64,000 nucleotides of DNA, taken from contig JNDT01002277.1 of NCBI GenBank assembly GCA_000697055.1, forward strand, positions 1 to 64,000, given 5' to 3'. Every line of letters starts with the position of its first letter. The stretch's first letter is position 1. The DNA is from Saksenaea vasiformis B4078. Taxonomy: Eukaryota > Mucoromycota > Mucoromycetes > Mucorales > Saksenaeaceae. The position numbers were made by a program, and so were the translations under genes. Positions 1 to 11,981 of this stretch are shown here, piece after piece. The notes beneath the pieces are model-generated. The model ran no database searches, was not told the DNA's origin, and saw only the letters and a list, made by a program, of their open reading frames with translations.

Positions 1-1366
1 GCCCCTCCCCCTCCCCCCCCCCCTCTCTCTCTTTCTTACCGTTTCTGTCCCTTGTGGAATAAGAAAAAACGATGCTGACAAAGATGGCCCCAGGAAGCAT
101 CTAACCATTGTGTTAGCTCCTAAAGATAGCAGCTATCGACCGACGTACTAAGAGCAGGCATCCAGGACACGTTTTTCGGATCAATCGTTGCATGGTTCGT
201 TACCACAATCTATTTTTTTTTCGGGCTTCTGTTAGAGACTGAACGAGGAAAACGATCTGTGAACCTACAGCCAATTCATGCTCGTCTGCTATTCTCATTA
301 ATGACTGAGCGATCGATTGCAATAGATTGCCGCGAATACGTGCATCGCAGACGTTGATTCGCATATGGAATGCAATACTGTCTAAAATAATAAGTTTGAC
401 CTAGTATATCATTAGACAATGAAATATACAAGACAGGTGTTTTTTACATTGGGATACTCCTTAAGTATCAAGGGTAATTGACGAATAATTGCCATCAGTT
501 CAGTATGATCCAGCACACGGAACACATGAATTCTTCCCAAAATAGATTCCAACGTGTTTTCATCCTCCTCCACTTTGTCTGAACTAGTAGTAGTAGTAGC
601 AGCAGCAGCAGCAGACATACCAGCTTCCGCCATCTCAGCGACGCGATGTGGTAAGAAGCTACCTTCGGTATCTATAGTGCAGAGCTTTCGTCTTAAAAAC
701 GCCCCAATTCACAATACAAGCAGAGAGGTGATATTTACCAATATATATACAATCGCCCTCTAAACCACCCTTTTCTTTTGTTAGCTGAACATTCAGAGCG
801 AGCTGAAGACTATGGAGAAAGACTTAAACTACGTCGCCTCCGTTCACTGAATCTTACCATAGCTGGGTTTTTCCAACGCCAGACTCCCCGCAGAATTCTG
901 TTATCCTGCACGGCGGCACTCCCATGTACTGTTGAAACATCTTGTCCAAACCTGTGCATGACAATGGAATGCCTCGCCGCTCGCTTTGAATCTTGGCAAG
1001 TTCAGCACCACTTTGTGTCTGCGGCAAACCTGTTGACAGTACCATATGTTCAAACACTTGAAAAAGAAATAGGTTGGCACACCTCCTCTGACAATGTCAA
1101 CAACCTGTAAGGCATCCTCCTCGGTCAACGCCAATGCTGTGCAATAAAGAGATCAGGGCTTAAGGCCTAGTTGTCAGACAGGGGCCACACAAACCTCGTA
1201 CAAGGTCCATCAAACGGGCTTCTTTTAATTCTTCAACAGTTTCGTATCCTGCATCTTCTAACTTTTCTAACAATGTCTGAGATTTCACCTCGTCTACAAG
1301 GCGTTTCGACATTGAGAATGTGGAAACAAAGCTCGCATGTCCAATTGCTCTCGACGTAGCAGTCAA
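1..1366 (-). CDS. RAD51C: RAD51C-type recombinase, 3' end outside window
   Basis: RecA/Rad51-family paralogue that acts in homologous recombination repair in the nucleus. Eight exons read on the minus strand: 1195-1366, 1083-1136, 858-1029, 739-809, 448-671, 269-400, 149-209 and 40-100, all bounded by GT-AG, with a further donor at 38-39 pointing out of the window. The N-terminal helical part is followed by a Walker A loop (GESGVGKTQL, around 865-900), then IDTEGSF, the RIHVFRVLDHTEL segment, a Walker B-like LIILDSIAFHMR and a TNHATI/ASWGH region, in the order seen in human RAD51C. An Ala5-Thr4 run with an acidic patch, coded by a trinucleotide repeat near 585-615, is inserted after the IDTEGSF segment. 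The start at 1366 is the upstream ATG; an in-frame ATG near 1312 is also possible. Rad51 and Dmc1 are less likely because the blocks match RAD51C best. Confidence 0.88.
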
Positions 1367-1683
1367 GTGACAGCTTCCTCACCCCGCCTGCCTCACTCGA
1401 CATTTTTGCCTTTGACAGCTTTGCAACGTGAAGTAACTCAACATTTTCTCACGCAAGATACAATAAATAGATAGATACGCTGATCTCCTGTCACCGTTAC
1501 CGTTTTCAATTAGCAATTATGCTACCATTGTGTTCCATTAAAGAACGCAGAAGCATGAACACATGCCACGAATATGATTGGCTGGGTTATCAAGGGAAAA
1601 AAAATCGCGTGTGGCCGTATCCATGAACTGACGACCTGGAGGAGCGGGATGTCAATTGTGCTCGTCGAAAGCGCTTCATTGCT
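1367..1683. promoter_or_regulatory. Divergent promoter region of RAD51C and LAMTOR2
   Basis: The two start codons face away from each other across 317 bp with no other credible coding signal, so both promoters must lie here. No defined factor site could be assigned by eye. Confidence 0.5.
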
Positions 1684-2247
1684 ATGCTGAAACCAAAGGT
1701 CATTGCACAAGTACTAAGGCAGGCTTTGCGCAATGGTATCAAGGCATCTTTGTAAGTGATCTTGGAAGCACTAATGTCGGCCATGCTTATTCTTAGTTAG
1801 GCTCATGACCAACGAAGGATCATTGTTCGCCTTTGCAGCTGATAATGACAAGCACGCAAGGACTTATGCAGCTATAGTCGCCAACGTCTGGGCTACCTAT
1901 AAAAAGCAATGTTCGACAGGCACATTTCTCACTAGCGACTCCATGAACGGACCCCGATTCTTAATGCTTCAATGTGAGGTAAGTTAGGGAAGGAACTCTG
2001 TCATGTGTATGCTCATGCATGAGAACAGGAAGGATCTGTCTTTGTCACAGCCGTTGGCGCCATGTTGCTCTGTCTCGTAGGTGAAGAATCCGTTGGCCTT
2101 GGTATTCTCAAAGCGAAGGTAAAAATAAAAAAGTGCTCGGAACAGAGCAAGTTCATGTTAAACAAAAGGTTCTAGGCGGATGCGCTAAAGAGTCACTTGG
2201 AAGAACCACTCGTACGTGTCGCTTCGTACCAGGAATATGCAAGATAA
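1684..2247 (+). CDS. LAMTOR2: Ragulator subunit LAMTOR2 (roadblock/LC7 fold)
   Basis: Small roadblock-domain scaffold of the Ragulator complex, which anchors Rag GTPases and TORC1 to the lysosome/vacuole surface. Four exons: 1684-1751, 1801-1978, 2029-2118 and 2176-2247, all GT-AG. The protein begins MLKPKVIAQVLRQA, continues LLMTNEGSLFAFAADND, then a conserved block with ANVWATY, and ends with ESVGLGILKAK and LEEPLVRVA. These blocks match human p14/LAMTOR2 in order and spacing, and the length (about 135 residues) is close to the 125 of the human protein. It is divergent from RAD51C. The similarity runs the full length, so other roadblock proteins are unlikely. Confidence 0.9.
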
Positions 2248-2733
2248 AAATGACGAAATGCTACATGGAACATGAAATGCATGAAGTTGCTAGTATCCCA
2301 CTTTCGAGCAAAGCATTAGAAGAAGAATAGCGATTGGTGTGATTCGCATGCCGAGCACTCTGTATATTGTTTCTTACAACATGAAAGGCTGCAGAATGAG
2401 ACAACTCTCATTACATTTTTTTTTGGAAAAAGTTGCTAAGCGATATGTCGAGAACATGGGAAGGTGTACTGTTAGCCATATATACACCGATAACATAGGA
2501 ATTCTGTGGTGTGGGGAACAAAAACGACAGAAACTCTGTCTACATACTCATCACAAAAGCTCATTTCTTCCTTCCTATGATGTCATGGCAGTTGTAGTTG
2601 ATGAGGATCGCGAGTTTGTCGTGACAGATGAACAGGAAATTCGAAACTGCGACACAGGAAGAATTGCGTACAAAGGGGATGAATGTGACTTTGTCTACTA
2701 AAACTGTCGCCTCTTGCAGCGTTGTAAATCAGT
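2248..2733. other. Intergenic region with one unrecognised open frame
   Basis: Lies between the LAMTOR2 stop and the histone deacetylase start. A plus-strand open frame of 120 codons (2339-2701) is present, but its translation resembles nothing I know and it has no clear leader. It may be 5' UTR of the deacetylase or chance. The RPD3 promoter is expected here. Confidence 0.4.
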
Positions 2734-4392
2734 AATGTCATTAGAACAGAAGAAACGTGTATGCTATTTCTATGATGGTAAGTCGTTCTTCTCAAGAAAA
2801 TGACATGAGCATGAATACAAAGCGCGTTATCTCTAGCCAACGTTGGAAATTATCATTACGGTCCGGGGCATCCGATGAGACCCCATCGGATAAGAATGTG
2901 CCATGGTTTGGTGATGAATTATGGTCTCTATAAGAAAATGGAAATTTACGTACGTTTCTTTCATCGACTATGAACATTTTCACTTAACATGCTTTAGCGT
3001 GCCAAACCCGCAAACAAATGGGAAATGACCCAATTTCACGCCGACGACTACATTGATTTCTTATCGCGCGTAACGCCAGAGAACATGGATCAGTTTCAGA
3101 AAGAGCAGGCTAAATGTAAGCACACTATTTTTGGCACCATGACCTCCTCTAACAGCTGCGTTCCTTAGTTAATGTAGGAGACGATTCTCCTGTATTCGAA
3201 GGTCTTTTCGAGTACTGTGGCCTGAGCGCTGGTGGATCAATGGGTGCGTCATGCGCTTTGTGTCCCAGGTTGATCTGACTTTTTTTTAATGATAGAGGGT
3301 GCTGCCAGACTTAACCGCGGACTATGTGATATTGCGATTAACTGGGCAGGTGGCCTGCATCATGCAAAGAAATCAGAAGCATCAGGTTTTTGCTATGTCA
3401 ACGACATTGTCCTCGGTATTCTCGAATTGTTGCGATACTATGCACGTGTGTTGTACATTGACATTGATGTTCATCACGGCGATGGTGTGGAAGAAGCTTT
3501 TTATACAACGGACCGCGTCATGACTGTAAGCTTTCATAAATATGGCGAATTCTTCCCTGGAACAGGCGAACTCAAGGTAAAAGCGAAAGACAGCAACTCA
3601 ACAAACTGAGCTTGAGACACTAGGATGTCGGCGTTGGCAAAGGAAAATATTACAGTGTTAATTTCCCGCTCAGAGACGGTATTGATGATGAGAGCTATCA
3701 ATCTGTTTTTGAACCGGTAAGTAGAAACGGCAGTTCCGTTTGTTGTCATGACTAAATAATTGTACATAGGTGATCGAGAAAGTCATGGAGTGGTACCGTC
3801 CCTCCGCCATTGTATTGCAATGTGGTGGTGATTCCTTAAGTGGCGATAAACTTGGCTGCTTTAATTTATCGATGAAAGGTTAGCTACTGTTATCTTGTTA
3901 ACACAAAAACTAATCCTCCTCTAAGGGCACGCCAATTGTGTGCGATTTGTTAAAAAGTTCAATTTACCTACACTCGTGCTGGGCGGAGGCGGCTATACCA
4001 TGAGAAATGTCGCAAGAGCCTGGGCTTACGAAACCGGTGTTGTGGTAGGCCAAGAGATTGGTCCAGGTAATTTAGCTGCAAGGGGTTCTCTACTCCATGT
4101 TAAAAGAGAGAGCTTATCTTCCTTTGGTTAGACATGCCATATAACGACTACTATGAATATTTTGGTCCGGATTATCAACTAGATGTACGTGCGGGCAATA
4201 TGGAGAATATGAACACGTTGGATTACCTCGAAAAGATAAAGTATGTTCCGTGGCTGTGCGAGACTAGCGCGACTTAGTTATCGAATAGAACACAAGTCTA
4301 CGAAAATCTAGCAAGGACAATGTTCGCCCCAAGCGTTCAAATGCAGGGTAAAGGAACCAAAATTTTTACGAAGATTTTTACGATCGTGATCT

Positions 4393-4426
<34 letters not shown>

Positions 4427-5196
4427 CCAGAGGTACCTGCTGATGAAGTGATGTCGGAGGACGAAGACGAAAACGACGCGGATAATCGATATTCACGTAA
4501 GGAGTAGTGTACAGCCGTTACAATAGTGAATTTATATAATGCATTTCTATAGAACCGTTCTGGGATCGCCGTATTGTTCCCGATAATGAATATTACGACT
4601 CAGACGAGGGGGAAGGAGATGGTAGTCAGCATGAACAAAACTATGGTGATGAACGCGGTTATGATGGCGATGAAAGCGATGAAAACCGCATCAATGGAAA
4701 AGAATCATCAGCAGCAAACACAAGATCACCATCCATGGATCTAGCTGAACCGCGAACTACGGCTGTATCACAAGAAGAGGAAGCTGAGATCGCAGAATTA
4801 TTGAAAGAAGAAGAAAAGGCACTAACGCCTAATGATGTCCATCCTATGGAAGTGGACAATAATTCCGAGAAATTACCTGAACTTGCTACAATAGGTAAGC
4901 TTCCGTAATGGAATTGTCTGTGCTAGAGAACTTACTATTTCTCTTTTTTTTGAAAAAAAAAAAAAGCGAGCCCTGCAGCACCTTCACCGACAGCCGAGGC
5001 TAGTCCTATGGAAAGTATGGAAGAAGGTGAAGTGGCTTCGACTAAATCAGGTACGCCGATGGAAGGAGGCCATGATAAGGCGGTTAGCCAAACTGCAGCC
5101 GAAAGTAATGGGGCAACGCCTTCCAGCTTACCTCAAGATGGGGAAAGTACACTTGAAGAAGGTGAAATTGCGGACAGTCCACGTAACCAACAATGA
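2734..5196 (+). CDS. RPD3: Class I histone deacetylase (RPD3/HDAC1 type)
   Basis: Zinc-dependent lysine deacetylase, the catalytic subunit of Sin3-type corepressor complexes in the nucleus. It is spread over about a dozen exons beginning 2734-2777, 2837-2949, 2998-3115 and 3169-3243. The catalytic domain shows [11 protein letters not shown] near the N-terminus, the active-site pair in GGLHHAKK, the metal-binding [23 protein letters not shown] and [15 protein letters not shown]. The tail keeps the family block [16 protein letters not shown], then becomes long and acidic with two EEGE-type motifs (LEEGEIADS near the stop). The start is chosen because [14 protein letters not shown] matches the family N-terminus. 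The intron before the acidic tail contains a run of about 35 T (4390-4425). HOS2 is an alternative, but the tail and core read as RPD3. Confidence 0.93.
4389..4423 (+). repeat. Poly-T tract in RPD3 intron
   Basis: An almost uninterrupted run of about 35 thymines sits directly upstream of the 3' splice site of an RPD3 intron and acts as an extreme polypyrimidine tract. Confidence 0.85.
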
Positions 5197-6345
5197 AAAA
5201 CGAAATGATATCTGAGAACAAAAACAAAAAAAGAAAAAAGAATACATGGTTTCTGATATGTGATCATTTTACATGCAAGGTTTGATTGAAAATCGCGCAG
5301 GATCAACAGAGTGATGTGATAAAGAGGATGAACTACAATGTGCGTCATTCATGCACATCATGATAAATTTAATATTGTGCGCGAAAATCGCCCAGGAGGT
5401 TCAGAAAAAGGAGTCATGCTTGCGTTCTTTTCCCGACGAAAAGCATATGATTCTTTTATTTTTTTTTTCTTTATTTAGGGTTATTGATGGCGACAAATAC
5501 AAAAGAAGTGCGAGATAATGGTTCAATAAAGTGATAAGAAAAACAATTCATTTTATGATCGTCAAAAGAATTGATCCGATAGTGTTTATAAAGGATATAT
5601 ACCATAAAAGGATAATAAAGAGCATGTTAGCGGGAACCACGTTTTATTCGGCAGAGGGTGATAAATGAAGGAAACAGTTAAATTATACGCAGCATTGGTG
5701 ATATGGGTTAAAGAAGCGGGTGGAAATGTTTATGCAGGATCGGGGGAAAAGTTACGGGGCAAAGAGAGGACTGAGCTAGAAACGAAGAAAAGACGATTTT
5801 ACAAATTATTCAATTATGTGGAGTAAGAAAAAGGTGGGGAGATCAACTTCTCCAGTAAATTGTATACTTATGAGCCACAAAGATGGAGTATGAAATGTGA
5901 TCGCGTCATTAACCAAGGAAAAAGAGGAGGAAGGAAAGCTTCTATTTGTTAAAAAAGTAGATTGCCTCATGATAACCGAAAAAGAAGGAGAAAGGCTGTA
6001 GATAAACAAGACAATACCGAAAATTAGTTGCAAACCGAGGAGATCTGCCTCTAAGATCAAAAGTAAGAGAAGAAGAAAAATAGATAGTGAGAGAAGAGAA
6101 AAGCAGAGAGTGTGTGTGTGGTTGGCCGCCCTGGGGAGTAAGGAGAAACCCGGGGGAGTTGCAAGGGATTGTCCAGAAAGGTACACGGACCGGATTCCTT
6201 TTTTATAAAGACCAACTTGCCAAGATGCCAACTTCCTTTTGTCCTTAAAAAATCATTTAAATAACTTGATTATTTTATCTGTCTAGGAAAAACTTCCTCT
6301 TCTCTTTTTCCTTTCTTTTTTTTTTTTTTTTTACTTAATCATATA
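5197..6345. other. Intergenic region; CT-rich leader before kinase
   Basis: No convincing gene. The first part is AT-rich with several AATAAA-like sequences, suited to the RPD3 3' end. The last 70 bp (about 6278-6340) are almost purely pyrimidine and end just before the kinase ATG, a leader type that recurs in this window. A minus-strand frame at 5806-6231 is low-complexity, hydrophobic and probably not real. Confidence 0.5.
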
Positions 6346-7620
6346 ATGCCTTCGTCTTCTTTTGATCCACAGTCGTTGTTACATTCATGCATCGATAACC
6401 ATAGCATTCAGCTTGTTTCCATCTTAGGGATAGGTGCTTACGGCATCGTTTATCTCGGTCGTCAGCTCGTTACCCGTCGTTGTTACGCCGTTAAATTGTT
6501 GACCAATCCTCGCGCTATTTACAGAGAAATTGAAATCCATGCACATCTTTCTGGGCATGAGAATATTTTGAAGTTCGAGAAAGTTGTACGACAGGGTAAT
6601 ATGACCTTTATTGTGCTCGAATATGCTCCCGAAGGCGATCTTTTCTCGGCTATTACCTTCCCAACACGTGGACTTGTCGGAAACAATGAAGCTATCCGGT
6701 TCATCTTTTTGCAGATCATTGACGCGGTCGAACATTGTCACCGTCAAGGCATTGCCCATCGAGATCTTAAACCAGAAAATGTCCTTGTCTTCCCCAACTG
6801 GCATGTCAAACTAGCGGACTTTGGCCTTGCAACAACACAACTTGTTTCCAACGAATTTGGCTGTGGTTCGACGTTTTATTTTTCACCAGAGTGCCAAGGA
6901 GGCATCATCAGAAACAATGAACGAATCAAAGGCTACAGCACCCAAGCAAACGATATATGGAGTCTCGGGGTGATCCTTATCAATTTTGCCGCAGGACGTA
7001 ACCCTTGGCGACAAGCTACTATGCAGGATCCAACCTTCGCAGCTTATGTACACAACCCTCGTCAATTTTTCAAAACCATCCTACCTACCATTTCAGACGA
7101 ATTGGATTATATCCTAACGCGTATCTTCTGCCTGGACCCAGCACTACGCATCTCCCTTCCAGAATTACGACTACGCATCCGCAACTGCACTTCCTTCACA
7201 GTAAATGGTCAAGCAGCTTCTAAAACAGAAACGCGTACAAACCACACCTTCCTGAAACCACCAAAGTCGGTGGATCTTGAATGTACAGAGTCTATCACAG
7301 AAACCATCATGGATTATCTGTGCGGTTTTACAGACGAAGAAGATCAGAAATCATTATCATTATCATCATCATCACGAAGAGTCCCACCTCCACCACTGCA
7401 GCCAACTTTAGCACGACCACCTGTTTCCACAGCCCCTGCAACGTCGCCTACACCTTCTTGCTCCTCCTCTTCCTCGTGTTCTTCAGCATCTACTTCTACT
7501 TCTTCAAGCGATTGTCCAACCACACCTCGCATTGTTATTTCACAAATACGAGAAGAAAAACAACCCAATTTACCCTTGGGCACCTCATCGCTTGCCACAT
7601 ATCAATCATTAAAACTGTAA
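6346..7620 (+). CDS. Ran1/Pat1-like serine/threonine protein kinase
   Basis: Single-exon 424-residue kinase. In Schizosaccharomyces pombe the family member Ran1/Pat1 restrains conjugation and meiosis; budding-yeast Sks1 and Vhs1 are nutrient-signalling relatives. The kinase domain fills roughly residues 25-285: glycine loop GIGAYGIVYLG, lysine in YAVKLL, catalytic HRDLKPEN, DFGLA, and the activation end GCGSTFYFSPECQGG, whose CGS-FY-SPE form is typical of this subfamily. All catalytic residues are present. The remaining 130 or so residues are Ser/Pro/Thr-rich with no fold I recognise. A pure CT leader precedes the ATG. It is convergent with the transporter downstream. The substrate cannot be read from the sequence. 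Confidence 0.88.
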   Translation: MPSSSFDPQSLLHSCIDNHSIQLVSILGIGAYGIVYLGRQLVTRRCYAVKLLTNPRAIYREIEIHAHLSGHENILKFEKVVRQGNMTFIVLEYAPEGDLFSAITFPTRGLVGNNEAIRFIFLQIIDAVEHCHRQGIAHRDLKPENVLVFPNWHVKLADFGLATTQLVSNEFGCGSTFYFSPECQGGIIRNNERIKGYSTQANDIWSLGVILINFAAGRNPWRQATMQDPTFAAYVHNPRQFFKTILPTISDELDYILTRIFCLDPALRISLPELRLRIRNCTSFTVNGQAASKTETRTNHTFLKPPKSVDLECTESITETIMDYLCGFTDEEDQKSLSLSSSSRRVPPPPLQPTLARPPVSTAPATSPTPSCSSSSSCSSASTSTSSSDCPTTPRIVISQIREEKQPNLPLGTSSLATYQSLKL

Positions 7621-8240
7621 AACCCACTTCTCTTGTACATCTTCTTGTCACATTTAGTCTCCAATCCTTCTTCTTCGGTTAGCTTTCTTCTTCTTCTTTT
7701 TCTTCTTCTTCTTCATTCCCGAAAGAGGTTGAAATCACGAGTCGAAGAAGATAATAATAACGCTTGTCAAGAAAAAAAAAATGGTTCTTAATGACATGTC
7801 GTTGAAAACCGCAAAAAAATTTTTTTTACTGAAAAAGTCAACATCATTAAAAAAAAAAAAGGTCGATTTTTTTCCTCTTTTCTTTTGTTCTTTGCTTCGT
7901 GTTGTCTGTAAGGAGTCTAGGTTACTAAGGAGAACCAACATTTTTACGTGTATGTGTCCTCTAAGGAGTTAAGACCGATATCACATGGTCTAAACGTTAA
8001 GAAAGCAACACTGACACGAAGGTTCGGTGTTGTTAAATTGGGAGAGAAGGACAGTGCAGGTGTGGCGCGCGGACTCTCAAATCAGGAGCAATGACAACTT
8101 GTGCAGCCTTTTGGGTGGCGGGCTCACCACCAAACCCCCCCCCCCCCTTCTCTCTCCTTCCTTCCAACTAACTACTTTCTCCGTAAAAGATAAATTATTT
8201 TTATTTTAGTATTTTTGTTGTTGTTGATGGTCCCCTTGTT
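7621..8240. other. Convergent intergenic region, low complexity
   Basis: Separates the stop codons of two convergent genes. It holds alternating CTT/TTC runs, several A or T homopolymers (7765-7870) and a C12 run near 8140-8151. No gene is seen; transcription terminators of both genes are expected here. Confidence 0.5.
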
Positions 8241-10464
8241 CTATTTCCTAACTTTGGTATGCAGTTCGAAGCGTTGGATAAACAAAGATGACAAGACGGC
8301 TAATACAGCAATGCAAACGCAGAAAATAAAGGTATACCGAAGTGCTACTTGGTAAGTATCCAGCACAACCTCAAGCACATCAGCAGGTAAAAGTTGACGC
8401 ACTTCCGTCATGGATTTGCGTGCGATTTCGATATACTAAAGTTGTTATCGGGTCAATCATCCTTGTTTTTTTTTTCTCCTAAAAGTTTCCTTACTTTGAC
8501 AGCATCAGGGCCAGTAATCCTCTCCGTCAATATATTCTTGACAACAGCTTGGAAAATAGCCGAAGTAGATGAAATACCAATGACCGAACCGGCCGATCGA
8601 AACAGGTACGACATGGAGGTAATGGTTGCCATTTCTAAATCTTCTCCGTGAGCGACAAAAACCGACAACGGAACAAACACCTGCTATCCTCACTTGCCTT
8701 TTTGTCCAACGCAGGAGAGCATTGCGATCAGGGTTGTCGTGAGAATCACACCCATACTAAACCCATCCAACATCAAACAAGACACAATAAACGTAAATGG
8801 AGAGCTTGTCGTCCATGACATGAAACCAGCCATGGCGAAAAGAGAACCGACCGTAGCAAAAATGGTGATGGTTCGGTACTCACCCGTACGCGACATATAG
8901 ACACCGGACAAGACTGAACCGCAGGACATGGAAACAACCTTTGGCAGATAGTACAAGCCAGCTTGTGTTGGAGAATAACCCAACAGACCCTACATAGAGA
9001 ATTAGAGAGATAAGACGTTACTGTATTCCCCTTGGAAGCAATGTGAATGTTTTACCTGGAAGTACAATGGGATCACGTAGACCATACTGGTTGAGCACAT
9101 CATCGCCCAAAAGTTGGTCAGAGAACATGCTAAGGGGGTGCGACTCGTGATGATATGCCAAGGCATCAACGGGTTGACTGCAAAGTTTCTTTCAACAATG
9201 CAAAAACTGACGGCCAAGATAACCGAGGCAACGAGACAAATCACTACGAAAGGATCTGACCACGGTCTCAAATTACCACCCAGCGAGGTGGCCAGTAGGA
9301 AAGAAACCACTCCTGCAACGATCGTCAAAGCACCTAAATAGTCGATCTTATTCAGCTTGGAACGCATGCTTTCTTGAGGCTGCTCATCCAAATTATAGTT
9401 TGTTAACAAGCACGCGCCAGCATACAGTGTCACGAGAAGCGGCGGTAAATTGATGTAAAAACAGTAACGCCAACCAATTGTGTCTGTAATAAATCCACCA
9501 AGAGGAGCACCGATAACCGAACCCAGCTATTGGGAAACAAAAGTCAGCAAATTTTTTCTTTTTTTTTTTTCTCTCTCACTCTCTCTCACACAAAAGAGAA
9601 GACTTACACCGTAGGCAATGTTACCAAAACCTTGGAACTTTCCACGCTCCCGCAGAGGAACCAAGTCACTGACGATCACACTCGTAACTCTAAAAAACAA
9701 TAGTGTTACAAAAGGGAACAACAAAAAAAATTTCTGCGTGTTCCTCTAGCGGAGTTTGCGTACGTACGTATTGATTCCGCCGCCACCGATACCAGCGATG
9801 GCACGGGCCGCCACCAAAGACCAGAGACCGACAGCAGCACCGCAAAGGAAAGATCCGATGAAAAAGATAGAAGCAGCAAACAGAAGAGCATTTCTGCGAC
9901 CGAAAATATCCGAAATACGTCCATCTGAGCAACAAACAGTCATTAAACGATCAGGGTGTTCCACCAGAATATGGTTTGTACAACACACTTACAGAGAGGC
10001 TGCAGGGCCGTAAAACTAAGTACATAGGCCGTTGCTATCCAAATAATCTCGTTGGATCTAAATATTTACGTGTTATTAATTACAAATAGCAGATGTTGAC
10101 AGCTCCTTACCTTTTGAATTCAGTACCAATCTGAGCATAAATGGTAGCCACAATCGATGAATCTAAGGAAGACAACGAAACACCAATGTACAAACTAAAA
10201 AGAAGTTAGACCCTAAAACGAGATCCTGGTGCACGCCCGGAACCCTTACCCAAGACATAGTGTAAGAAGAGAGGCACCATTTAAGCGCTTAGCAACTAAA
10301 TCTTCTTCTTCTTCTCCTTCTTCACTGTTGTTGGATTTGAGAGAAGGTGGATTGGAGGTTCTAATGGTAATCCTGTCTTCATCATTATCACTGAGATAAT
10401 TGACGATAGAACCTTCGCGAACACCCAAAAGAGGCGATGTCTCGTCCCGTTCTTGAGACGGCAT
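8241..10464 (-). CDS. DHA2-family MFS transporter, vacuolar amino-acid type
   Basis: Drug:H+ antiporter-2 (14-helix) major facilitator. The short acidic N-terminus containing DETSPLLG, followed by SSLDSSIVATIYAQIG, resembles S. pombe Fnx1 and yeast Vba1/Vba2, which move basic amino acids into the vacuole. Motif A is seen as GRISDIFGRRNALL, a glycine-rich ARAIAGIGGGGINT block follows, and motif C is GSVIGAPLGGFITD. The coding sequence is broken by about nine short GT-AG introns. The C-terminus was traced through QLLPADVLEVVLDTYQ to a TAG at 8241. The start at 10464 is the first ATG after a purine/pyrimidine-biased leader. The substrate is inferred; a multidrug exporter remains possible. It is divergent from the ARFRP1 gene with 226 bp between starts. 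Confidence 0.82.
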
Positions 10465-10690
10465 AGCTACCAATGAAGAAGGAAAAAGGAAGGAAAAAAA
10501 AAAGAAAAAAAGAAGAGAGAGAGAAGAGTGGAAAAAGGTATGGACCATGCGGACAACATAAACTTTTTACTTCTTTCGTGTGACGCTAGTCACTGATGAG
10601 GTTTCACGCTCAAGGAAAAATCATCGCCCGATTCTTCGGCTCTTGCTTTTTTTTCCTTAACTCGGGACGAACCGTGCGCAGGAATTTTTC

Positions 10691-11570
10691 ATGTACACGT
10701 TACTCAGTGGATTGTATAACTACCTTACACAAAAAGAAGAATACTATGTCCTCATCATTGGACTGGACAATGCTGGAAAGACGGTATAACGTGGAGCCCC
10801 TAAATCTATATATACACACAACATGACCATGCTGATGTTTTTGAAAACAAGACTTTGTTGGAACGCATAAAATCTGTTTACCTGGGTGTACCAGGACTTC
10901 CACCAGACCGTATTGCTCCAACAGTGGGCCTTAACAGTGCGTACCATGGGTTGCCATCAAACATTGAGATGACTAACTTGCAAAACATTCTCAAGTCGGT
11001 AAAGTGGATGTCAAGTCGATGAGAATCAACTTTTGGGATCTGGGTGGTCAACGCGATCTACAAACATTATGGGAAAAATACTATGCAGAATGTCATGGTA
11101 TTGTATTTGTGGTTGATTCAACAGACAGCAAACGATTAGAAGAATGCAAAAATACCTTTGGTAAAAGGAAGAAAATCTCTTTCTTATTTATTTATTGATT
11201 ATTGAAACGTTGCTTGTTTTTAGAAACCATGATTACTAGTGATCTTGTTGAAGGGATACCAGTGTTGATGTTGGCAAATAAGCAAGATGTACCGGATGCA
11301 TTGCGGGTAGAAGAAATTAAGGAGGTATTCAACAAAATTGCGGTAAAATTAGGTGCTCGCGATTCCCGGGTATTACCAGTCAGTGCATTGGAAGGGTAAG
11401 TTCTCTTTTCTTTTTTTAGTCTATAGAGAGAGAGAGAGATGGAGAGAGGAAGTTCATTGTATGGCTTACACAACCTTTGGCCCTGTAGTGATGGGGTAAA
11501 GGATGCGGTTGATTGGCTAGTTTTACGACTGCAACGTAATAAAATGTATCGGCCGCCTGTGTTTCGTTAA
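10691..11570 (+). CDS. ARFRP1: ARFRP1/Arl3-type small GTPase
   Basis: ARF-like GTPase of the trans-Golgi, where it recruits golgin-targeting partners such as ARL1. Five exons: 10691-10783, 10852-10936, 10996-11160, 11224-11395 and 11489-11570. The protein opens MYTLLSGLYNYLTQKEEYY, as in human ARFRP1, followed by the P-loop GLDNAGKT, switch I PTVGLN, the switch II block WDLGGQRDLQTLW, the family-typical KYYAECHG, the guanine-specificity motif NKQD, and a C-terminal MYRPPVFR. There is no N-terminal Gly-2, in line with this family being acetylated rather than myristoylated. The acceptor of intron 1 is AAG rather than the usual pyrimidine-AG. Confidence 0.93.
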
Positions 11571-11756
11571 TTTATTGCAGAACACCATTGGCTCTTGTTT
11601 GTGTGACGAAAACGTCAGTCTATTCATTAGGGTTACACGCCACTTTGATTTGCAGAAGAAAGAAAAAGACAAGACAGAATGACTTGCCTTTTTCTCTCTT
11701 TTTTTCTTCTTCTTCTTTCCTTCTACTTCTCTTGTCTCCACGTGTTTGTGTGTGTG

Positions 11757-11950
11757 ATGTCTTCATTGCCGGAGATAAAGAAACAAGATGCTCAGTTATC
11801 CCTCCAGGGTATGGCCTCCAATATTGGCATTAACGTAGCCATCGCTGCTGGTGTCCTGGCAGCATTTCTTATTTTACGTCCAAACAATAACCGTAAGTGA
11901 CTTGATCGCTTAATTTCCATTCGCCGACTGACTAACCTCCGCCTCCGCCT

Positions 11951-11981
<31 letters not shown>

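Noticed and set aside
2339..2701. Plus-strand 120-codon frame as a gene
   Set aside because: No resemblance to any family, no leader, and placed where the RPD3 promoter or 5' UTR is expected.
5806..6231. Minus-strand frame of 141 codons
   Set aside because: Leu/Ser/Phe-rich translation of a purine-rich stretch, with no domain, no splice context and no leader; low-complexity artefact.
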